From Alphaproteobacteria bacterium (lineage in GTDB: Bacteria; Pseudomonadota; Alphaproteobacteria; Caulobacterales; Caulobacteraceae): a stretch of DNA of 64,000 bases. The notes under the pieces were generated by a model. It saw only the letters and a program-made list of their open reading frames with translations. It was not told where the DNA came from and ran no database searches. Shown one piece after another: positions 46,524-54,700 of this stretch (position 1 is the first letter of the stretch; every line of letters begins with the position of its first letter). Both the position numbers and the translations under genes were made by a program. The stretch spans positions 1 to 64,000 of the forward strand of contig JAHKAM010000061.1 of the NCBI GenBank assembly GCA_018826515.1. Reading direction: 5' to 3'.

Positions 46524-46733
46524 ATGCCCCTTCCCAAACTCGCGACCCTGATCGGCGGCCTGTTGCTGAGCCGGAGCGGGCGGCGCATGGCCGGACGGCA
46601 CGCCGGCAAGCTCGCCCTCGCCACCCTGGCCTTCCAGCTGTGGGAACAGCGACAGGCCGCGAAACAGCCCGTCCCGACTTCCGGCGCCCGATCGGCCCGA
46701 CCCCGTCGGCGCTGGAGCGGCCGGCGCGTCTGA
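46524..46733 (+). CDS. Small basic protein of unknown function
   Basis: The start ATG 46524 is preceded by ggag at good spacing and gives 69 residues; a GTG/ATG at 46506 is an alternative. The N-terminus is moderately hydrophobic (LATLIGGLLLSRSGRRMAGRH) and the C-terminus is Arg-rich. It lies between the amidohydrolase and a GST gene. Function unknown. Confidence 0.55.
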   Translation: MPLPKLATLIGGLLLSRSGRRMAGRHAGKLALATLAFQLWEQRQAAKQPVPTSGARSARPRRRWSGRRV

Positions 46734-46794
46734 ATCCGCTGGACCGACGCCGCGTCAACCGCGCTAACTGGGCGGAACAAGCGGAGCCGTCGCC

Positions 46795-47460
46795 ATGATC
46801 ACCGTCCACCATCTCAATGACTCCCGCTCGCAGCGGGTCCTCTGGCTGCTGGAGGAGATGGGCCTGCCCTATGAGGTGAAACGGTATCAGCGCGACGCGA
46901 AGACCATGCTGGCCCCGCCCGCGCTGAAGGCCATCCATCCGCTGGGCAAGTCGCCCGTGCTGGACGAGGGCGAGTCGCGGATGGCCGAGACCGGCGCCAT
47001 CTTGGAATATCTGCTCGAAACCCATCCGGCCTCCGGCCTGCGTCCCGCCGCCGGCTCGGAAGCCGGGCGGCGGTTCACCTACTGGCTCCACTACGCCGAG
47101 GGCTCGGCCATGACGCCCCTGCTGCTGAAGCTGATCTTCACCGCCATTCCCGGACGCGTCCCCTTCCTCGCCCGCGGCATCGCCAAGGGCATCAGCAAGG
47201 CCATGAACACCAACATGATCGACCCGCAACTCAGGGCGCACACGGCGTACTGGGAAGCCGAACTGACCCGGTCCGAATGGTTCGCCGGCGACGCCTTCTC
47301 GGCCGCCGACATCATGATGAGCTTCCCCATCGAGGCGGCGGGCAGCCGGGTCGGCTACGGCGCCGACAAGCCGAAGCTGAAGGCCTTCCTGCAGAAGATC
47401 CACGCCCGGCCGGCGTATCAGCGCGCGCTGGAGCGCGGCGGCCCCTACAGCTACGCCTGA
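46795..47460 (+). CDS. Glutathione S-transferase family protein
   Basis: The 221-residue protein begins MITVHHLNDSRSQRVLWLLEEMGLPYEVK, then has HPLGKSPVLDEGESRMAETGAILEYL (cis-Pro and the glutathione-binding TG/ETGAI segment) and the C-terminal helical domain with SAADIMMSFPIEA. The arrangement matches bacterial GST groups with an N-terminal Ser. The substrate is unknown. Confidence 0.93.
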   Translation: MITVHHLNDSRSQRVLWLLEEMGLPYEVKRYQRDAKTMLAPPALKAIHPLGKSPVLDEGESRMAETGAILEYLLETHPASGLRPAAGSEAGRRFTYWLHYAEGSAMTPLLLKLIFTAIPGRVPFLARGIAKGISKAMNTNMIDPQLRAHTAYWEAELTRSEWFAGDAFSAADIMMSFPIEAAGSRVGYGADKPKLKAFLQKIHARPAYQRALERGGPYSYA

Positions 47461-47547
47461 GGCTGAGACCCGGTTGGCCGGCGCCACACCGGTCGGGAAC
47501 CGCGCGATCGACCGCAACCCGCCCGGGAATCGAACGTTAACAGCCTC

Positions 47548-47736
47548 ATGCAGCTGAGAACCGTTCAAGTCACCGCCGCCCTGGCCGCCGCTGTCGCCTT
47601 CGTGCTGGCCTTCATCGCGGCCGGGGTGTTCATCGTCTCCAGCCTGTTCATGGCCCTGGGGCTGGCGGCCATCGGCTGGCTGGCCTGGAGCCTGGTCCGG
47701 CAGGTCAGATCGCGACGGCGAGATCGCCCGGCGTAA
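47548..47736 (+). CDS. Small membrane protein
   Basis: The 62-residue product has two hydrophobic segments (VTAALAAAVAFVLAFIAAGVF and FMALGLAAIGWLAWSLV) and a basic C-terminus (RQVRSRRRDRPA), so it is probably a two-pass inner-membrane protein with the basic end in the cytoplasm. It lies between GST and greA. Function unknown. Confidence 0.6.
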   Translation: MQLRTVQVTAALAAAVAFVLAFIAAGVFIVSSLFMALGLAAIGWLAWSLVRQVRSRRRDRPA

Positions 47737-47878
47737 CATTCCCGATATATCACCGTTGCGCCATGCCTCTTGAATCCGGAGGCTTGGCGCCCTAGTCTCT
47801 TTGGCCGGTCGCAAGCGCCCAGCGACCTCTGGCGTGTCACCAAATCTTCAGTCGGGCGAAGCAAGAAACTCACGACAT

Positions 47879-48352
47879 ATGGAAAAAGTGCCGATGACGG
47901 CCGAGGGCTACCGTGTCCTCGACGATCAGCTGAAGCAATTGAAGTCCGTGGAGCGGCCGAGCGTGATCTCGGCCATCTCGGAAGCGCGCGAGCATGGCGA
48001 TCTGTCCGAAAACGCAGAGTATCATGCCGCCAAGGAGCGACAGGGCTGGATCGAAGGCCAGATCGCCGACATCGAGGACAAGATCAGCCGCGCCCAGGTG
48101 ATCGACGTTTCGAAACTGGACGGCAATCAGGTGATGTTCGGCGCCACGGTCACCGTGGTCGATGAGGACACCGAGGAAGAGGCCCGCTACCAGATCGTCG
48201 GCGAGCACGAAGCCGATGTGAAGGCGGGCAAGATTTCGATCGCCTCGCCGATCGCGCGCGCCATGATCTCGAAAGAGGTCGGCGACGTGGTCGAGGTCAA
48301 CACCCCCGGCGGGGTCAAGGCCTATGAAATCCTCAAGGTCGAGTGGAAATAG
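47879..48352 (+). CDS. greA: Transcription elongation factor GreA
   Basis: The start ATG 47879 gives 157 residues: [22 protein letters not shown], the N-terminal coiled coil with [25 protein letters not shown] (the acidic tip D, E that stimulates RNA cleavage) and the FKBP-like C-terminal domain ending [20 protein letters not shown]. It rescues backtracked RNA polymerase. The VOC gene follows 4 bp later. Confidence 0.97.
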   Translation: MEKVPMTAEGYRVLDDQLKQLKSVERPSVISAISEAREHGDLSENAEYHAAKERQGWIEGQIADIEDKISRAQVIDVSKLDGNQVMFGATVTVVDEDTEEEARYQIVGEHEADVKAGKISIASPIARAMISKEVGDVVEVNTPGGVKAYEILKVEWK

Positions 48353-48356
48353 GCCA

Positions 48357-48776
48357 GTGACCCAACCGTCCGGAACACGCCCGCCTCTGGTGTCGCATGT
48401 TTCGGTCGGCGTCACCGACCTGTCGCGCGCCGGCGTCTTCTATGACGCCGTCATGGCCGTGCTCGGCGCGCGACGCATCCTCGAACACGGCGTGAGCATC
48501 GGTTATGGCCGGGCCTTCCCCGAATTCTGGGCCACCCAGCCCCATGACGGCAGGCGCGCCGTCCCCGGCAACGGCGCCCACGTCTGTTTCAACGCCCCCG
48601 ATCCTGACACCGTCGTCGCCTTCTTCGAGGCGGGGCTCGCCGCCGGCGGTCTCGACGATGGCCGTCCGGGTCCGCGAAACGAGTACGCCCCCGGCTATTA
48701 CGCCGCCTTCCTGCGCGATCCGGACGGCAACAAGGTCGAGGCCATGTGCTGGATCGCGCCGCCCGCCGCGCCGTGA
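48357..48776 (+). CDS. VOC family (glyoxalase-fold) protein
   Basis: The likely start is GTG 48357, just past greA, giving 139 residues: PPLVSHVSVGVTDLSRAGVFYDAVMAVLGARR... and the ending YAAFLRDPDGNKVEAMCWI. The first ligand His is present in SHVSVG. Its substrate is unknown. Its stop overlaps the next gene's GTG start, suggesting coupling to the ELM1-family gene. Confidence 0.85.
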   Translation: MTQPSGTRPPLVSHVSVGVTDLSRAGVFYDAVMAVLGARRILEHGVSIGYGRAFPEFWATQPHDGRRAVPGNGAHVCFNAPDPDTVVAFFEAGLAAGGLDDGRPGPRNEYAPGYYAAFLRDPDGNKVEAMCWIAPPAAP

Positions 48777-49756
48777 GCGCGCCCCTCTCCATCTGGGTGG
48801 TCTCGGACGGCCGCATCGGCATGGAAAACCAGGCCCTCGGTCTGGCCGAGGCCGTCCAGCGACTGACCCCCGCCGCCATCACCGTCAAACGGGTCCGCTG
48901 GCGTCCGGTCTTCGACAAACTGCCCTCGGCGCTGAAGACGTCGTGGATGCTGGACCTGTCCTCCGATCCCACAGAACCGGCCGCTGGCGAGGTCTGGCCC
49001 GACCTGTGGATCGCCACGGGGCGCGCCACCCTGCCGATGTCCGCCCGCGTCCGGAAGCAGTCCGGCGGCAAGACCTTCGTGGTCCAGACCCAGGATCCGC
49101 GCTGGCGCAGCGGCGCCTATGACCTGATCGTCGCCCCGGCGCATGACCGGATCGAGGGCGCCAATGTCCTCTCGATCACCGGCTCTCCGCATCGGGTGAC
49201 GGCGGAACGGCTGGCCGAGGGCGCCGCCGTTTTCGCCGACCGACTGGAGCCCCTGCCCCGTCCGCGTGTGGCGGCCATGGTCGGGGGACGCTCCCGCGCC
49301 TTCGACCTGACCGAAGGCCACGCCGCCGACCTGGCCAACCGCATCGCCGCGGCCGTCGAAGCCGCCGGCGGCTCGCTTATGCTGACCTTCTCGCGCCGCA
49401 CCCCCGAGGCGGCGAGGACGATCATGACCGCGCGGCTGCAACACCTTCCCGGCCAGATCTGGGACGGCGAGGGTCCGAACCCTTATTTCGCCTTCCTGCG
49501 GTTCGCCGACCACATCCTCGTCACCGAGGACAGCGCCAACATGGCGGCCGAGGCCGCCTCGACGGGCCAGCCGGTGCATATCCTGCCGATGATCCCGCTG
49601 AAGTCCGGCGACAAATTCGCCCGCCTGCACGCCGACCTGCGCGAGCGCGGCGCGGCGCGGCTGTTCGACGGGACGCTGGAGGCCCGGACCTATGCGCCGC
49701 TGGCCGAGACGGACCGGGCGGCGCGGGCTGTGCTGGACCGGATGAAGACGTCCTAG
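48773..49756 (+). CDS. ELM1-family protein (mitochondrial-fission ELM1-like)
   Basis: The 327-residue product, probably starting at GTG 48773, begins SAPLSIWVVSDGRIGMENQALGLAEAV, the signature of the ELM1 family known from plants (mitochondrial division) and widespread in Alphaproteobacteria. Further motifs are FVVQTQDPRWRSGAYDLIVAPAHDRI, AMVGGRSRAFDLTEGHA and ILVTEDSANMAAEAASTGQPVHILPM, the last of glycosyltransferase-B type. A sugar-nucleotide-using cell-envelope role has been proposed for such folds; here it is inference. Confidence 0.85.
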   Translation: MSAPLSIWVVSDGRIGMENQALGLAEAVQRLTPAAITVKRVRWRPVFDKLPSALKTSWMLDLSSDPTEPAAGEVWPDLWIATGRATLPMSARVRKQSGGKTFVVQTQDPRWRSGAYDLIVAPAHDRIEGANVLSITGSPHRVTAERLAEGAAVFADRLEPLPRPRVAAMVGGRSRAFDLTEGHAADLANRIAAAVEAAGGSLMLTFSRRTPEAARTIMTARLQHLPGQIWDGEGPNPYFAFLRFADHILVTEDSANMAAEAASTGQPVHILPMIPLKSGDKFARLHADLRERGAARLFDGTLEARTYAPLAETDRAARAVLDRMKTS

Positions 49757-50043
49757 TCGCCCCCGCCGCCATCCCCGCCGCCGTCAGAGCCGCCATCGGC
49801 CCCCGTGTCGGGACTCTTGTCGCGCCCGCCGCTGTCGGAGGCATAAGCCCCGCTGCTGCTGTCAGATCGCGAAGCCTCGTTCCGCCCTTTTCGGCGGCCC
49901 GCGTCGATGGCAAAGCCGGCCCCGACTCCGATGGCTACGCCCACGCCGATGCCGACCGCCACATTGCCCGTGGCGATGCCGATCGCGGCGCCGATGGCGA
50001 CGCCCAGCGCCAGACCGACCCCGATGAAGCTTTGTCCCTGCAC
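49753..50043 (-). CDS. Small glycine-rich membrane protein
   Basis: The 96-residue protein starts MQGQSFIGVGLALGVAIGAAIGIATGN, a glycine-zipper-like hydrophobic segment (about 6-47), followed by a basic bridge and a Ser/Gly/Asp-rich tail (e.g. GGSDGGGDGGGGD). It overlaps the ELM1 stop by 4 bases convergently. Probably membrane-inserting; function unknown. Confidence 0.65.
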   Translation of the reverse strand: MQGQSFIGVGLALGVAIGAAIGIATGNVAVGIGVGVAIGVGAGFAIDAGRRKGRNEASRSDSSSGAYASDSGGRDKSPDTGADGGSDGGGDGGGGD

Positions 50044-50121
50044 GCCATTATTCTCCGACAGACCTGTGAATCCCTCTCACCGTGGCATCGCGCCGGAGGG
50101 AATCAACGCCTAAATAGGCGC

Positions 50122-51132
50122 ATGAGCACTCCCCGCACCCTCCGCGTCGCCATCATCGGCTCCGGCCCCGCCGGCTGGACCGCCGCCATCTACGCCGCGC
50201 GCGCCCTGCTGAACCCCGTCGTCATCGCCGGCCTGCAACCCGGCGGCCAGCTGACCATCACCACCGATGTGGAAAACTATCCCGGCTTCGCCGACGTCAT
50301 CCAGGGCCCCTGGCTCATGGAGCAGATGCGCGCCCAGGCCGAGCATGTCGGCGCCGAGGTGATCGAGGACATCGTGGTCAAGGCTGACCTGTCGCAACGG
50401 CCGTTCCGCCTGACCCTCGACTCGGGAACGGAACTGCTGGCCGAGACGGTGATCATCTCGACCGGGGCCCAGGCCAAATGGCTGGGCCTGGAGAGCGAGT
50501 ACAAATATCAGGGCTTCGGCGTCTCGGCCTGCGCCACCTGCGACGGCTTCTTCTATCGCGACAAGGAAGTGATCGTCGTCGGCGGGGGCAACACCGCCGT
50601 CGAGGAGGCGCTGTTCCTGACCAAATTCGCCTCCAAGGTCACGGTCGTGCACCGCCGCGACGAGTTCCGGGCCGAACGCATCCTGCAGGACCGGCTGTTC
50701 GCCAACCCCAAGGTGGAGGTGGTCTGGAACCACGCCGTCGACGAGATCCTCGGCGAGACCAACAGCTTTGGCGGGGTCAATGTCACCGGCGCGCGGCTGA
50801 AGAACGTCCAGACCGGCGACACCCGCGAAGTCGCCGCCGACGGCGTCTTCATCGCCATCGGCCACGCCCCGTCATCCGAGCTTTTCGCCGGCCAGCTGGA
50901 GACGAAACAGGGCGGCTATCTGGTGGTGAAGCCGGGCACGGCGGCCACCGCCATCGAAGGCGTCTGGGCGGCTGGCGACGTCACCGACGACATCTACCGT
51001 CAGGCCGTTACCGCGGCGGGCATGGGCTGTATGGCCGCGCTGGAGGCCGTCCGCTTCCTCGCCGAGCAGGACCACGCGCGGGCCGGCGATCCGATCTCGC
51101 ACAAGGAAGCGGAAAAGATCGGCGTCTGGTAG
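50122..51132 (+). CDS. trxB: Thioredoxin-disulfide reductase
   Basis: The start ATG 50122 gives 336 residues. FAD site GSGPAGWTAAIYAARA, redox-active Cys137-Ala-Thr-Cys140 (CATC), NADPH site VVGGGNTAVEEALFL and the C-terminal GVWAAGDVTDDIYRQAVTAAG. The enzyme reduces thioredoxin with NADPH in the cytoplasm. The gene is transcribed alone here. Confidence 0.98.
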   Translation: MSTPRTLRVAIIGSGPAGWTAAIYAARALLNPVVIAGLQPGGQLTITTDVENYPGFADVIQGPWLMEQMRAQAEHVGAEVIEDIVVKADLSQRPFRLTLDSGTELLAETVIISTGAQAKWLGLESEYKYQGFGVSACATCDGFFYRDKEVIVVGGGNTAVEEALFLTKFASKVTVVHRRDEFRAERILQDRLFANPKVEVVWNHAVDEILGETNSFGGVNVTGARLKNVQTGDTREVAADGVFIAIGHAPSSELFAGQLETKQGGYLVVKPGTAATAIEGVWAAGDVTDDIYRQAVTAAGMGCMAALEAVRFLAEQDHARAGDPISHKEAEKIGVW

Positions 51133-51138
51133 ACGGCC

Positions 51139-51546
51139 TCAGGCGAACAGGCGGAGCTCGGGCGGCGCATATTCGACCGGTCGGCCCGCACGCCGGCCGA
51201 GGGCATAGTCCACCGCAGCCTGCACCGCGCGCTCGTCGGTGGGTTTGGACAGCACGCCCATGGTGCCGGCGACGCCGTTGCGCACCATGCCGGGGTTGGC
51301 CGTCATGAACAGGATGGTCACGCCCAGCTGCTGGCCGAGTTCGCGGCCCAGTTCGATGCCGGTCGGTCCGTCTGAAAGGTGGATATCGACAAGCGCCAGA
51401 TCGACCTCGGTCTCCTGGACCAACTGACGCGCCGTGCGGGCGTCCGCCGCCGTCCCGACGACCTCATGACCCAGATCCTCGAGCACAAAGCGCAGCTCCA
51501 TCGCCACGAGGGCTTCGTCTTCAATGACCAGGATACGCGCACTCAT
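51139..51546 (-). CDS. Single-domain response regulator
   Basis: The 135-residue receiver-only protein has the acidic pair in VIEDEALVAME, phospho-acceptor Asp54 in LALVDIHLSDG, Thr in ILFMTANPGM and Lys in LSKPTDE. It has no output domain. It lies 100 bp after the HWE kinase gene on the same strand and is probably its partner. Confidence 0.93.
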   Translation of the reverse strand: MSARILVIEDEALVAMELRFVLEDLGHEVVGTAADARTARQLVQETEVDLALVDIHLSDGPTGIELGRELGQQLGVTILFMTANPGMVRNGVAGTMGVLSKPTDERAVQAAVDYALGRRAGRPVEYAPPELRLFA

Positions 51547-51645
51547 CGGGTTTCGGACAGTTCAGGCTCGTGGTTTTGCCCGTAACTGTACGGACTTGCT
51601 GGACAACCAACGCCATCTACCAATGCTGGTTGCGACGGATCGACG

Positions 51646-53196
51646 TTATGCGACATTTTGTGCCGCCCGCCGCCGCGAGAGGGCGGTCGCGGGCAGGTCG
51701 GCCGTCACCCGCAGACCCTCCAGGGCCCAGATTCGCTCCAGCCGTCCGCCCAACTGCCCTTCCACGGAAAGCGTCGCCAGCGACGAACCGAAGCCGACCC
51801 GATCGGGAGCCCCCGCGACCGGCGGCCCGCCCCGCTCCTCCCATACCAGGACGAAGCGGTCGGCGTCGTTTCGGGTCTTCAGAGTGATCTCGCCCTCTTC
51901 GGTCGAGAGAGCCCCGTATTTGGACGCGTTGGTCGCCAGTTCGTGGAACAGCAGGGCGACCGAGGTCGCGGCCTGATCATCGAAGGCGGCGTCATCGCCC
52001 GACACCTGGACCCTCGGCTCGCCGTTCGCGGTCGCATAGGGCTTGAACAGATCGTTCAGGAAGGCGTGCAGGGTCATTGAGCCGACGGTGGGGCGGGACA
52101 CGTCGGTGTGCGGACGCACGAACTCATGCGCCCGGGCCAGGGCGTTGATGCGCGTGCGCACCGCCGACGCGAATTCCTTGGCTTCCGGGAACTGGCGCGC
52201 GGACAGGCCGATCAGGGCCGACACCACGGCGAAGATGTTCTTGATGCGGTGGCTCAGCTCCTGGCTGAGCAGGTCCTTGGAATCGACCACCCGCTTGAGG
52301 TCCTCGATGTCCGTGCAGGTTCCGAACCAGCGGGTGATTTCCCCCGCCTCGTTCCGGATCGGGGTGGCCCGGCCCAGCGTCCAGCGGTAGACGCCATCGG
52401 CGCGACGCAGCCGGTACTCGACTTCATAGGGTTCGCCGGTCTCGAGCGAATGACGCCAGCGGGCCATGGCGCGTTCCTGGTCCTCCGGATGGAACATGCC
52501 GTTCCAGCCCTCGCCGTCCGTCGATCCGGGGGTCACGCCCGTGAACTCGAACCAACGCGCATTGTAATAGTCGTGAAATCCGTCCGGCAGCGCCGACCAC
52601 ACCATCTGGGGCATGGAATCGGCGATGGCGCGGAACCGGGCCTCGCTTACGGCCAGGGCGCTGGCCGTCGCGGTCAGGTCCGCGTCCGTTCGACGCCCCG
52701 CCGCCAGAACCTTGCGCAAATTCAACAGCTTCATGACCTGTCGCGCCAGGACCTCCATCGCCTCGGTCTGGAGGGGGTCCAGCCCGTCGGGACGCGGCCG
52801 GGTGTCGAGGACACACAGCGTCCCCAGCGGCAGGCCGTGGTCATCCTTCAGCAGCACGCCGGCGTAGAATTTCAGACCGTTGGCGGCGGTCACCAGGGGA
52901 TTGCAGGCGAACCGGGGGTCCTTGTCGGCGTCCGGCACGACCAGCCGGTCCTGTTCCAGCAGGGCGTGACGACAGAAGGAGGTCTCCAGCGGCGTTTCCC
53001 GCACGCCCAGCCCGACCTCGGACTTGAACCACTGCCGGTCGGCGTCAATCAGATTGACCACGGCGATCGGGGCGTCGCAGAGCCTCGCGATCAGGGCGGT
53101 GATGTCGTCGAACGCGGGCTCGCGCCCGGAATCGAGGATGTCGTACGACCGGAGCGCCGCGAGGCGATCGGTCTCATTCCAGGCGCTCGTTGTCAT
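51646..53196 (-). CDS. GAF-PAS HWE-family sensor histidine kinase
   Basis: The start ATG 53196 gives 516 residues: a GAF domain (about 5-160, AALRSYDILDSGREPAFDDI start), a PAS/PAC segment (about 195-310) and an HWE kinase core with phospho-acceptor His316 in ELSHRIKNIFAVV, ATPase N box LLFHELATNASKYGAL and the defining VLVWEERGGPPV. HWE kinases are typical of Alphaproteobacteria. Signal and output are unknown; the receiver protein at 51139 is the likely partner. Confidence 0.94.
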   Translation of the reverse strand: MTTSAWNETDRLAALRSYDILDSGREPAFDDITALIARLCDAPIAVVNLIDADRQWFKSEVGLGVRETPLETSFCRHALLEQDRLVVPDADKDPRFACNPLVTAANGLKFYAGVLLKDDHGLPLGTLCVLDTRPRPDGLDPLQTEAMEVLARQVMKLLNLRKVLAAGRRTDADLTATASALAVSEARFRAIADSMPQMVWSALPDGFHDYYNARWFEFTGVTPGSTDGEGWNGMFHPEDQERAMARWRHSLETGEPYEVEYRLRRADGVYRWTLGRATPIRNEAGEITRWFGTCTDIEDLKRVVDSKDLLSQELSHRIKNIFAVVSALIGLSARQFPEAKEFASAVRTRINALARAHEFVRPHTDVSRPTVGSMTLHAFLNDLFKPYATANGEPRVQVSGDDAAFDDQAATSVALLFHELATNASKYGALSTEEGEITLKTRNDADRFVLVWEERGGPPVAGAPDRVGFGSSLATLSVEGQLGGRLERIWALEGLRVTADLPATALSRRRAAQNVA

Positions 53197-53289
53197 CCGG
53201 GGTCCATGCGACGCGCCTCGGGCGCGCGGGAGAAAACAGATAATGCCTGACGCCGCATTTCTGTTGCGAAGCATGGCGGTGGTTGTGGA

Positions 53290-54483
53290 TCAGGCGGCGG
53301 GCCGGCCCACTTCCTCAACGTCCATCATCGTCACGCCGGGCGCAACCGGGCGGACGGACTCTTCCGCCGCGGGCGCGGACGGCGCTTCGAACGCCGCCAG
53401 ACGCTCGTTGATGGCCGCGATATCCGCCGCGGTCGCCTGACGCCGACCGCCCAGCGAAGCGACGCCGACCACACGGGTCTGGCCGTCGATCTCGACCGTC
53501 CGCATCACGCTCTCGCCATTGGCGGCCGCCTCGGCCAGCAGCAGTTCGGCGTCCGCCGCCGTGGTGATCCGGATGCGCGGACGCGAGAACCGGGCTTCGT
53601 CGATCACGGGCTCGCGGCCCGCATAGGCCTGACGGAAGGCCGCCGGCTCGCCGTAGACGCCCTTCCAGCGATAGAAGATGTGCGCGCCGATCTGGGTCAG
53701 CTTGTTCAGGGTCGGCGCCCACCACGGATGGACATAGTCGGCATGATAGTGGGTCGCGGTGCCCACGCGGGCCGAGACGTGCCCGGCAAGGGCGCGCTCG
53801 GCGACCAGCTTGGCGCGGTTCCAAGCCCAGCCGACCGGCGCCTGCGCCAGCGCGCCGTCGCAGGTGAAGCTGAACTGGCAGCCGGTGGTCCGCTCGGCGC
53901 CCTCGAACACCACGCCGCAGACGCTGTTGGCGTAATTGGGATCACGCACCCGGTTCAGGATGACCTGGGCCACCGCCTCCTGGCCCTCGGTCGGTTCAAG
54001 CGCGGCTTCGTAATAGATGCCCTGGGTCAGGCAGCGCAGGGCCCGACGGCGATCGTCGGCCGTCGCGGGCTTGAAGACGAAGGGCGCCGCGACGCGCAGA
54101 TACTGCGATGCATTCGGCGTGGCTGCGTTCAGCTTCATCGCATCCAGGCCCGTGGCGCCGAAATCCAGCGTCGGGCGACCGGCAAGGGTCAGGTTTTCCC
54201 AGCCGGGCGTCAGGCCGTAAAGGGCCGCGCGGCGCTCGCTCGGGTCATGGCGCAGGGCGATGGCCAGTTGCGACGGGTCCATGCGGCCGGTGATGGCGGC
54301 GAAGCCGCGGGCGCTCAGGTCGCCGCCCGTCAGGCCGCGCACGACCTCGGCCCGGCGGTCGATCTCGGGACGCGGCGTCGAACTGGCGGCCATGGCCACG
54401 CCGAAAGCGGCCAGCACCACAGGCGCCCCGGCCAGCAGCCGGCGCATCCTCTTCAGCTTCGCGTTCCAGTCGATCGTGACCAA
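53290..54483 (-). CDS. SleB-type cell wall hydrolase (copy 1)
   Basis: The start is placed at TTG 54483, with gggag at good spacing; ATG 54447 is the alternative. The about 397-residue protein has a signal-anchor helix (LLAGAPVVLAAFGVAMAA) and a SleB/Hydrolase_2 domain: LTQGIYYEAALEPTEGQEAVAQVILNRVRDP, VCGVVFEGAERTTGCQFSFTCDG, YHADYVHPWWAP. The catalytic Glu in IYYEAA is present. It cuts peptidoglycan. A paralogue with the same domain is encoded at 59971, on the other side of the large kinase gene. Confidence 0.9.
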   Translation of the reverse strand: MVTIDWNAKLKRMRRLLAGAPVVLAAFGVAMAASSTPRPEIDRRAEVVRGLTGGDLSARGFAAITGRMDPSQLAIALRHDPSERRAALYGLTPGWENLTLAGRPTLDFGATGLDAMKLNAATPNASQYLRVAAPFVFKPATADDRRRALRCLTQGIYYEAALEPTEGQEAVAQVILNRVRDPNYANSVCGVVFEGAERTTGCQFSFTCDGALAQAPVGWAWNRAKLVAERALAGHVSARVGTATHYHADYVHPWWAPTLNKLTQIGAHIFYRWKGVYGEPAAFRQAYAGREPVIDEARFSRPRIRITTAADAELLLAEAAANGESVMRTVEIDGQTRVVGVASLGGRRQATAADIAAINERLAAFEAPSAPAAEESVRPVAPGVTMMDVEEVGRPAA

Positions 54484-54700
54484 TAGCCGCTCCCGGGCCG
54501 GGACAACTCGCCCGACGAACGCCCACCCTATGCGCCAAGGGCGGCGCTTTTCAGGCGGAAATCGCCGTCCGGTCAAGTCCCGACGCCTTCCGGGCGAGGA
54601 AAGTACAGCGGGTGTCCGGCTTCCGGCCGCAGATTCGGTGTCGGAACTCAAATCCATCCAGTACGTTGCGAAAAATCGCGCGTGCGCGGACGGGGAACGA

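Noticed and set aside
48324..48356. ATG 48324 as the VOC gene start
   Set aside because: It lies inside greA; GTG 48357 just after the greA stop gives a normal-length protein.
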